A DNA stretch of 64,000 nt from Litoreibacter sp. (GTDB lineage Bacteria; Pseudomonadota; Alphaproteobacteria; Rhodobacterales; Rhodobacteraceae): the NCBI GenBank assembly GCA_026710325.1, contig JAPORH010000150.1, positions 1 to 64,000 on the forward strand. The letters are read 5' to 3'. Positions 56,918 through 64,000 of the stretch are shown here, piece after piece. Both the position numbers and the translations under genes were made by a program. The number at the start of each line of letters is the position of its first letter. Within the stretch, counting starts at the first letter, position 1. The notes below the pieces were generated by a model, which saw nothing but the letters and a program-made list of their open reading frames with translations, ran no database searches and was not told where the DNA came from.

Positions 56918-58810
56918 GTGATCAAACCCAAAACCATTCTGGCCTTTGTCTTCGGGGCAGCCGCCTCGATCGGCGGCGCAGTTGTATCCCTTGGCTGGAT
57001 TGAGGGCCGTACAGAAGCAGCGGTCCGCACTACGCTGACACTTGGCCAACATGATTGGGCCGATGTCGCAGTTGATGGGCTACAAGTTATCCTAACGGGT
57101 ACCGCACCAGACGAGGCCACCCATTTTCGTGCGATCAGCCAGGTGGGCCGCACGGTGGACCCAGACCGGATCGTGGATGATATGGGCGTCAAGGCCTCGG
57201 CCCAGATTGAGGCGCCGGAGTTCGCCGTGGAAATGCTGCGCAATGAGGGCGATATTTCCCTGATCGGGCTGATCCCGACAGAGGCCGGTAGGGCTGCATT
57301 CACAAATACAATCGAACAGGTGATGGTCGAGGGATCAGAGGTCACCGAAATGCTGGAGGAGGCTAATTTTCCAACGCCACGTGGCTGGGAAGCTGCCATC
57401 AGCTACGCCACGCGCGCGTTGAACGATTTGCCCCGCTCCAAGATCTCGGTCTCTGCAACACGGGTGGAAATCACTGCAATCTCTGACAGCCCGGAAGAAA
57501 AGCGCCGCATCGAATCCGAACTCGCACGCGCAGCCCCGAGCAACGTGCAGTTGCTGCTCAACATCAGCGCTCCGCGCCCGGTGATCACACCCTTTACTCT
57601 GCGCTACACGTTACAGGACGGCGAAGGATCGTTTGACGCATGCTCTGCCGACACTGAAGAAACCAGCGCTTCAATTCTCGCCGCCGCCGCCTCGGTTGGC
57701 ACGCTCCCGCCGCGTCCGAGCTGCGCCATTGGCTTAGGTGTCCCGTCTCCCAATTGGGCGCAAGCGGTTGGGATGGCGATGCAAGGGTTGGACCGACTGG
57801 GCGGCGGGTCACTGACGTTCTCGGACGCAGATGTCTCCATCGTAGCGCTGGAAGGAACAAGCCAAGCCCTGTTCGACCGGGTGGTGGGCGATCTTGACGC
57901 TACTCTCCCGGAGGTTTTTTCGCTCTATGCCACTCTTCCTGAAACGCCAGTGGTGAGTGGCGAAGGCGAACAGGAAGTCCAAGAATTTGTTGCGACCCAC
58001 AGCCCCGAAGGTTTGGTACAGCTGAGAGGTCGTCTACCCAATGACGGTGTAGAGGAAATCGTAGGGTCCTTTGCGCGTGCTCAATTCGGCAGTGACAACG
58101 TCTATCTCGCAACCCGCGATGACGAGACTTTGGCTGCAGATTGGCCAGTGCGCGTTCTCGCCGGGTTGGAAGCGTTGGCACTTCTCGAAAGCGGTGCATT
58201 GATTGTGCAGGAAGACTATCTGGAGCTGCGCGGCGTCAGCGGCGACAAGAACGCCTCGGACAACGTATCCCGGCTTTTGGCCGATAAGCTTGAGAATGCT
58301 GAGAATTACGAGCTCGCGATCCGCTATGATGAGCTGCTGGACACAACGCTTAACATTCCGACGCCAGAGGAATGCGTAAGCCGGATCAACGCTATTCTCG
58401 CAGCTGGCAAAATCGTGTTCGCGCCCTCTTCCTCTGACATCCCGGAAGAAGCAGCAGGGACGCTTGATTCTATTGCCGAAATCGCCAAGCAATGCGACCG
58501 TGTCCGCATGGAGATCGGCGGGCATACGGATAGCCAGGGCCGTGAGATCATGAATGAAAATCTGAGTCAGGCGCGCGCCGACTCTGTTCTTTTTGCGCTG
58601 CAAGAGCGCCGGGTACTGACCAGCAATATGACCGCGCGCGGCTATGGCGAAGCCGAGCCAATTGCCGATAACGAAACTGAAGAGGGTCGGGAAGCCAATC
58701 GCCGCATCGAGTTCAAACTATTGACAGATGCCCGTGCCGCGCCCAGTGATGAGGCCGCTACCGCCGAGGGCGGCGATGCAGAGACCGAGGGAAACAGTGA
58801 ACAGAACTGA
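56918..58810 (+). CDS. OmpA family protein with BON-like N-terminal region
   Basis: N-terminal TM anchor; KIVFAPSSSDIPEEAAGTLDSIAEIAKQCDRVRMEIGGHTDSQGREIMNENLSQARADSVLFAL. Confidence 0.88.
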   Translation: MIKPKTILAFVFGAAASIGGAVVSLGWIEGRTEAAVRTTLTLGQHDWADVAVDGLQVILTGTAPDEATHFRAISQVGRTVDPDRIVDDMGVKASAQIEAPEFAVEMLRNEGDISLIGLIPTEAGRAAFTNTIEQVMVEGSEVTEMLEEANFPTPRGWEAAISYATRALNDLPRSKISVSATRVEITAISDSPEEKRRIESELARAAPSNVQLLLNISAPRPVITPFTLRYTLQDGEGSFDACSADTEETSASILAAAASVGTLPPRPSCAIGLGVPSPNWAQAVGMAMQGLDRLGGGSLTFSDADVSIVALEGTSQALFDRVVGDLDATLPEVFSLYATLPETPVVSGEGEQEVQEFVATHSPEGLVQLRGRLPNDGVEEIVGSFARAQFGSDNVYLATRDDETLAADWPVRVLAGLEALALLESGALIVQEDYLELRGVSGDKNASDNVSRLLADKLENAENYELAIRYDELLDTTLNIPTPEECVSRINAILAAGKIVFAPSSSDIPEEAAGTLDSIAEIAKQCDRVRMEIGGHTDSQGREIMNENLSQARADSVLFALQERRVLTSNMTARGYGEAEPIADNETEEGREANRRIEFKLLTDARAAPSDEAATAEGGDAETEGNSEQN

Positions 58811-59123
58811 ATTCGTCATCGCGACAACAATCATTCTGCTGGTGGCCTTCACGGTCGGCTATCTGACGTGCTGGCTGGTTCAGCGTTTTTCGCGGGTCTC
58901 GACTGCCGACGTTGCTGAACTGGACCAGATGTCCAAGGCTCTGCACGATGCCGAAGAAACTCGAGACCAGGCAATCACCTACTTGCAGCAGCGTGAAGCA
59001 GAATTGACCAATCAGCTTTCGCAAACCGAGGCGGAGCTGAGCGCCGCAATGGACGGCCTTCGTGCAGCGCGCCTTGATGCAGAGGAACTGCGTGGTATGC
59101 TGGATCGCTCCAAAGCGAACTGA
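58797..59123 (+). CDS. Small membrane-anchored coiled-coil protein
   Basis: GTG start overlapping OmpA gene by 14 nt; TM then ALHDAEETRDQAITYLQQREAELTNQLSQTEAELSAAMDGLRAARLDAEEL. Confidence 0.65.
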   Translation: MNRTEFVIATTIILLVAFTVGYLTCWLVQRFSRVSTADVAELDQMSKALHDAEETRDQAITYLQQREAELTNQLSQTEAELSAAMDGLRAARLDAEELRGMLDRSKAN

Positions 59124-59153
59124 GATTCCGCCCGGGGCTTGGCGTACCGAAAC

Positions 59154-59480
59154 CTATGCCGTGAGTGCTTCAAGAACGTCTTGAAACTCTTCCTGCCCAA
59201 CCTCCAGCATTGACCACCCCGGAAAGCGACGCGCGAGGGTCTGGCTAGCATCCAGAATTCTCAGATTGCTGTGTCGCAAGTCACGCTTTATGCGTTTCAT
59301 GGTCCGGGTCACCTGTGCCTCGTCGCCCTTAAGAAGCTGACAAAAACGTTGCCCATCGAACATCAAGGCTCCCGTGATCCGAGCACGGGTATTGGCTGCC
59401 TCCGCCTGTTCAAGAATGCGCGCCACATCTTCATGAGTGGTTCCAGGGCGGGCATCGCTTGAGTAAACCACGCAATACAT
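59154..59480 (-). CDS. BLUF-domain blue-light sensor protein (short)
   Basis: MYCVVYSSDARPGTTHEDVARILEQAEAANTRARITGALMFDGQRFCQLLKGDEAQV; Tyr, Asn and Gln positions typical of BLUF retained. Confidence 0.85.
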   Translation of the reverse strand: MYCVVYSSDARPGTTHEDVARILEQAEAANTRARITGALMFDGQRFCQLLKGDEAQVTRTMKRIKRDLRHSNLRILDASQTLARRFPGWSMLEVGQEEFQDVLEALTA

Positions 59481-59619
59481 GGCTTTCCTCCCCAACAGAT
59501 TTTTAAGTTCCCGCAGCCGCCAACATAATCGCAGGTGCTCTAAAAGCAAGCCAATCGCCACAATCGGTGCTTGACGCAGTTTCAAAACCGTCCAGTCTCA
59601 CGCTTGAAAGGCGCATTTA

Positions 59620-60576
59620 ATGCCAAACATCTCTCCGACACTAGTCGCCCCAATATTCGCTGTAATCGCTGTTGCACTTTTTTCCGGCAATGACGTTTTG
59701 ATGAAATTCCTTAGCGGCGACTATGCGCTGCATCAGATTGTGCTAACGCGCTCCGTTATGGGGCTTGCACTAACAGTTTTGGTTATGGCGCCGCTCGCAG
59801 GCGGGTTTCATTTGCTCAGAACGCAACGACCGCGTCTTCACATGGCTCGCGCCTTTTGCGTCTTCTTTGCAAATATGACGTTTTTCCTCGGCCTATCGGT
59901 GATGCCTTTGGCGGAGGCCGTCGCGTTATTCTTTGTCAGCCCTTTTTTGATCACGATCTTCTCCGTTCTCTTCTTGGGTGAGCATGTGGGGGCACGGCGC
60001 TGGAGTGCGATCGCAATCGGCCTGGTCGGCGTTCTGATTATTCTGCGTCCAGGGGCTGAGAGTTTTCAGTTGGCCTCGCTTTTGCCCGTGGCCGCGGCCT
60101 TTGGCTATTCAGGCCTGCACATTCTAACCCGCTACATGCGCGATACCGAAAACGCGGTTTCGATGACCTTCTACATACAAGTGATGTTCCTGGCCCTTTG
60201 CAGCGTGTTGGGACTGTTTTTGGGCGGCGGGCAGTTTTATGAGACCAGCCCAGACGGGCTTGCTTTCCTGCTGCGCGCTTGGGTCTGGCCCGAAACGCCT
60301 GACCTTTTGATCATGCTGGCCCTAGGGGTTTTCGCATCGATCGCAGGCTATTGCATCAGCCAGGCCTACCGTCTGGGCGAAGCGGCTTTGGTGGCACCGT
60401 TCGAGTACCTCGCCCTGCCCCTAAGCATTTTCTTTGGGATCACCGTCTTTGGCGAATGGCCCGCGCTGGCAGCATGGTTGGGTATCGGATTGATCCTCGG
60501 ATCTGGTCTTTACTCGGTCTGGCGGGAGCATCAGTTGGAACCCGAGGCAGAACGTGATCAACCTATTCGCCGCTAA
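59620..60576 (+). CDS. DMT family (EamA) transporter
   Basis: Ten hydrophobic segments; duplicated EamA-type pattern. Confidence 0.88.
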   Translation: MPNISPTLVAPIFAVIAVALFSGNDVLMKFLSGDYALHQIVLTRSVMGLALTVLVMAPLAGGFHLLRTQRPRLHMARAFCVFFANMTFFLGLSVMPLAEAVALFFVSPFLITIFSVLFLGEHVGARRWSAIAIGLVGVLIILRPGAESFQLASLLPVAAAFGYSGLHILTRYMRDTENAVSMTFYIQVMFLALCSVLGLFLGGGQFYETSPDGLAFLLRAWVWPETPDLLIMLALGVFASIAGYCISQAYRLGEAALVAPFEYLALPLSIFFGITVFGEWPALAAWLGIGLILGSGLYSVWREHQLEPEAERDQPIRR

Positions 60577-61019
60577 GCCTTCCAGCGTTCGAGCGCGGTC
60601 TCATCCTCGGCTTTGCTTTCGACCCAAGCCGCACCTTCACCAGTGACTTCTTTTTTCCAGAACGGCGCGCGCGACTTGAGGTAGTCCATCAAAAAATCTG
60701 CAGCAGCGAACGCATCCGCCCGATGACGGGATGCTGTTGCAACCATCATGATGGTATCGCCTGCGTTGAGGTGGCCAAAGCGGTGGATCACCAGCACATC
60801 GGCGAGCGCCCATCTGGTCTTGGCCTCTGTCACCATCGCCTCAATTGCAGGTTCTGTCATTGCAGGGTAGTGCTCGATCTCCATCACCTCCAACCCGCCC
60901 GATACATCGCGCACCAACCCAGTAAAGCTTACCACCGCGCCAACATCGCTGGCGGTTTTGGAAAATGCGTTCAATTCGGCGCCAGGATCAAATGGTTCAG
61001 CTTGGATACGAACCGGCAC
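60573..61019 (-). CDS. moaE: Molybdopterin synthase catalytic subunit MoaE
   Basis: GAVVSFTGLVRDVSGGLEVMEIEHYPAMTE; VIHRFGHLNAGDTIMMVATASRHRADAFAAADFLMDYLKSRAPFWKKE. Confidence 0.95.
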   Translation of the reverse strand: MPVRIQAEPFDPGAELNAFSKTASDVGAVVSFTGLVRDVSGGLEVMEIEHYPAMTEPAIEAMVTEAKTRWALADVLVIHRFGHLNAGDTIMMVATASRHRADAFAAADFLMDYLKSRAPFWKKEVTGEGAAWVESKAEDETALERWKA

Positions 61020-61022
61020 AGG

Positions 61023-61274
61023 TTAACCCCCTGTCATGGGCGGAAAGAACGCCACTTCGCGCACACCCGCCAACGGCGCATCGAACTCCGACAGTTCCTG
61101 ATCCAGCGCGACCTTGAGCGCACTGATATCTGCGAAAGCGGCAGCGTAACGTTCTTCCCGCGCGCGCAGCTCTTCCACCAAATCCATCACAGTCGCGGCT
61201 TGCGTCTCAAGCTGCTCCTTGGGCAAGCCAATCCGTTCGCGGACCCAGGCGAAGTACAGGACATCCAGGCTCAT
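61023..61274 (-). CDS. moaD: Molybdopterin synthase sulfur carrier subunit MoaD
   Basis: MSLDVLYFAWVRERIGLPKEQL...REVAFFPPMTGG (C-terminal GG). Confidence 0.93.
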   Translation of the reverse strand: MSLDVLYFAWVRERIGLPKEQLETQAATVMDLVEELRAREERYAAAFADISALKVALDQELSEFDAPLAGVREVAFFPPMTGG

Positions 61275-61936
61275 GTCTCCTCCTTCAGATGCGGCATGGC
61301 TTTGCGCAAATAGTCGATGCCAGTAATCAAGGTCAGTATAGCCGCAACGATTAACAGACCGACACCAATAGCAAAGCTTACACTGGCAGCGGACAGGTAC
61401 CAGAAGAGCCCGAGCGTATCCTCGATCTCGCCCTCCATAATAGCCGCCAAAGTCGCATCATCCATACCAGTCGTGCGGTCGATAAACTCATGCTCATAAA
61501 GCCCCGAGGCAAAAAGCACCGCAATCGCAACCATTTGGGCCGTCGTTTTCCATTTGGCGAGGTTGGTAACTTTCAACGTCCCAGCCGTATCGCCCAAAAA
61601 CTCTCTCAAGCCCGAAACGAAGGTCTCCCGGAATATGATCACGGTCGCGGGGATCAAAATCCATGGGTTCATACCGGAAAAGCCGGCGATAACCAAAAGC
61701 GCGATGATCACCATTGCCTTGTCGGCAATCGGGTCAAGCATTGCGCCAAACTTGCTCTCCTGCTTCCAAGCACGCGCCAGGTAGCCGTCGATATAGTCAG
61801 TTACCGCAGCGCCGATAAACAGGATCAACGCAAACCAATCCGCCCAAGGGCGCGCAAAGTACAAAAACATCACCGCAACGCCTGGCGCTGCCAATAGACG
61901 CAAAAGCGTCAGGATATTGGGGATGTTCCAATTCAT
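61271..61936 (-). CDS. pgsA: CDP-diacylglycerol--glycerol-3-phosphate 3-phosphatidyltransferase
   Basis: NIPNILTLLRLLAAPGVAVMFLY; DYIDGYLARAWKQESKFGAMLDPIADKAMV. Confidence 0.94.
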   Translation of the reverse strand: MNWNIPNILTLLRLLAAPGVAVMFLYFARPWADWFALILFIGAAVTDYIDGYLARAWKQESKFGAMLDPIADKAMVIIALLVIAGFSGMNPWILIPATVIIFRETFVSGLREFLGDTAGTLKVTNLAKWKTTAQMVAIAVLFASGLYEHEFIDRTTGMDDATLAAIMEGEIEDTLGLFWYLSAASVSFAIGVGLLIVAAILTLITGIDYLRKAMPHLKEET

Positions 61937-61997
61937 CAAAAACTGTCTAGCGCCCTGCAGACCCAAGGGAAAGAGATCTTGGCGCAGCCCTCCATAA

Positions 61998-62049
61998 CTT
62001 CATTGTTTCAAAAATATTCCGGAGGGGGTCAGGGGAGGCAGAGCCTCCC
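61998..62049 (-). repeat. Copy 2 of intergenic 3'-end element
   Basis: Plus strand CTTCATTGTTTCAAAAATATTCCGGAGGGGGTCAGGGGAGGCAGAGCCTCCC; minus-strand GGGAGGCTCTGCCTCCC stem-loop then GGAATATTTTTGAAACAATGAAG. Confidence 0.7.
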
Positions 62050-62081
62050 CCGCGGGTCGGCCCGCGCTAGCGGGGCGAAAC

Positions 62082-63971
62082 TCACCCTTTTTCATGAAAG
62101 TAGTCATATATACTTTGCGCCATCGCTTCGGATACACCCTCCACGGCGCGCAGATCGGCAAGGTTGGCCCGTGCCACGGCCTTGGCTGATCCAAAATGCT
62201 GTAACAACGCCTTTTTGCGTTTTGGCCCAACACCTTCGATGCCATCAAGCGGGCTTTTGATCTGGGCTTTGGCGCGTTTGGCGCGATGCGTGCCAATGGC
62301 GAACCGGTGCGCCTCGTCGCGCAGGCGTTGGACGAAGTAAAGCACAGGGTCGTTGTGTCTTAGAGCAAAGGGGCGCTTACCGGTGCGGTGGAATTCTTCC
62401 TTGCCAGCATCCCGGTCGATGCCTTTGGCGACGCCCACCATGGCTATGTCCTCGACACCCATATCGCGCATGATCTCCCGCACAGCGGAGACCTGACCGG
62501 CACCGCCATCAATCAGCAACAGATCGGGCCACATTTCCTTGTCGCGATCCGGATCCTCTTTCAGCAGCCGTTTAAAACGGCGCATCAGCACCTCTTTCAT
62601 CATGCCGAAATCATCGCCGGGGGTCAGCTCTTCGCCGCGAATGTTGAATTTGCGGTACTGGTTGCGCATGAACCCCTCGGGTCCCGCGACGATCATGCCA
62701 CCCACTGCGTTCGTCCCTTGGATATGCGAGTTGTCATAGACCTCGATCCGCTTGGGTGGCTCTGGCAGTTCAAACGCCTCGGCCAGGCCTTTCAATAGCT
62801 TGGTTTGCGTCGCGCTTTCACTCATCTTGCGAGCGAGGCTTTCACGAGCATTGCGGGTGGCGGAGGCGATCAGTTCCATCTTTTCGCCCCGCTGCGGGAC
62901 CAGAATCTCGACCTTGCGCCCGGCCTTTTCGGCCAAAGCCTCCGCCATCAGGTCTGCGATTTCGATATCGTGGCTCAAAAGCACCTGACGCGGCGGTTCT
63001 TTGTCGCCGTAAAACTGGCCCATGAAGGCTTCCATGACTTCCGCCGAGGAGCTGTCATTGGGCAGTTTCGGATAGTAATCCTTGTTGCCCCAGTTCTGGC
63101 CCGCGCGGATGAAAAACACCTGAACGCATGCTTGGCCGTGTTCCATATGGAGCGCGATCAGATCGGCCTCGGACACCGTCTTGGGGTTGATGCCTTGAGA
63201 GGTCTGCACCTGGGTTAGCGCGCGGATACGGTCGCGCAGGGCAGCGGCGCGCTCGAACTCCATTGCCTCAGACGCTTCTTGCATCTCGCGTGCAAGCTGT
63301 TCCTGCGCGCGGGTCGAGCGACCCGTTAGGAAGCGCTCGGCATCTTTGACCAGCTCGCGATAGGCCTCGGGGCTAATATGGCCTACGCAAGGGGCGGAGC
63401 AGCGTTTGATTTGGTATTGCAGACAGGGCCGCGTACGGGTCTCGAAATTGCTGTCGGTGCAGTCTCGCAGAAGGAAAGCGCGTTGCAGCTGGTTCAAGGT
63501 GCGATTGACGGCCCCGGCGGAGGCGAATGGGCCATAATAGTCACCCTTTTCTTTCTTGGCCCCACGATGCTTTTTGATCTGTGGAAAGTCGTGGGATTTG
63601 GTCACCAGAATGTTAGGAAAGCTTTTGTCGTCCCGCAGCAGCACGTTGTATTTTGGCTTGAGCTGCTTGATCAGGTTTTGCTCCAACAGCAAAGCTTCGG
63701 TCTCGGTCCGCGTGGTCAGAAACATCATCGAGGCCGTACGCGAAATCATCGTCTCGATACGCGCAGAGTGACCTGACGGGTTTGCGTAGTTGGAGACACG
63801 CTTCTTCAGGCTGCGCGCCTTGCCGACATAAAGCACACGCTGCTGCTCATCGAGCATGCGATAGACGCCCGGTGAGTTGTCGAGCGTTTTGAGGTAGTCC
63901 TGGATCACCTTGTGACCGGTTCGCACCTTTGGATTAACCTCTTGTTCAGCTTTTTCAGCACCATCCTGCAT
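62082..63971 (-). CDS. uvrC: Excinuclease ABC subunit C
   Basis: [65 protein letters not shown]-terminal HhH. Confidence 0.96.
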   Translation of the reverse strand: MQDGAEKAEQEVNPKVRTGHKVIQDYLKTLDNSPGVYRMLDEQQRVLYVGKARSLKKRVSNYANPSGHSARIETMISRTASMMFLTTRTETEALLLEQNLIKQLKPKYNVLLRDDKSFPNILVTKSHDFPQIKKHRGAKKEKGDYYGPFASAGAVNRTLNQLQRAFLLRDCTDSNFETRTRPCLQYQIKRCSAPCVGHISPEAYRELVKDAERFLTGRSTRAQEQLAREMQEASEAMEFERAAALRDRIRALTQVQTSQGINPKTVSEADLIALHMEHGQACVQVFFIRAGQNWGNKDYYPKLPNDSSSAEVMEAFMGQFYGDKEPPRQVLLSHDIEIADLMAEALAEKAGRKVEILVPQRGEKMELIASATRNARESLARKMSESATQTKLLKGLAEAFELPEPPKRIEVYDNSHIQGTNAVGGMIVAGPEGFMRNQYRKFNIRGEELTPGDDFGMMKEVLMRRFKRLLKEDPDRDKEMWPDLLLIDGGAGQVSAVREIMRDMGVEDIAMVGVAKGIDRDAGKEEFHRTGKRPFALRHNDPVLYFVQRLRDEAHRFAIGTHRAKRAKAQIKSPLDGIEGVGPKRKKALLQHFGSAKAVARANLADLRAVEGVSEAMAQSIYDYFHEKG

Positions 63972-64000
63972 CGCGTCTCTTACCGATTCTCGTTTGGCCT

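Overview
This 64 kb window looks like a chromosomal segment of a Rhodobacteraceae/Roseobacter-group alphaproteobacterium. That placement is inferred from gene content (trcR/DUF1013, COQ9 next to rpsU, membrane-anchored cytochrome c, orphan aa3 oxidase subunit IV, ffs-dnaX-ybaB-recR). No phage, transposon, CRISPR array or integrase is visible. Most of the window is core metabolism: GH42 beta-galactosidase, yejABEF-type peptide ABC transporter, pheA, nudC, SRP RNA, dnaX-ybaB-recR, clpS, trcR, COQ9, rpsU, acyl-CoA dehydrogenase, tsaC/sua5, RND efflux pair, moaB, uracil-DNA glycosylase, pyrB-pyrC-plsY, gshA, rsmE, ubiA, OmpA/BON protein, BLUF protein, moaDE, pgsA, uvrC. The most interesting signals lie outside the large ORFs: (1) stop-codon-spanning inverted repeats at gene 3' ends in the dnaX-ybaB-recR cluster, two of them followed by a repeated nested-stem element with a covarying inner stem; (2) two identical-architecture palindromes TTTCTGT-N4-ACAGAAA, one in the promoter of a GbsR/MarR-type regulator and one centred on the start codon of the next gene, implying a self-contained regulon of two uncharacterised membrane proteins; (3) a second repeated 3'-end element downstream of uvrC and an SRPBCC gene; (4) small ORFs missing from the supplied track (34-aa membrane peptide between pyrB and pyrC; 44-aa aa3 oxidase subunit IV); (5) a candidate structured small RNA downstream of an RNase T2 gene; (6) a secreted ALGNDSAAER-repeat protein. 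All calls come from reading sequence and translations; no database search was run.
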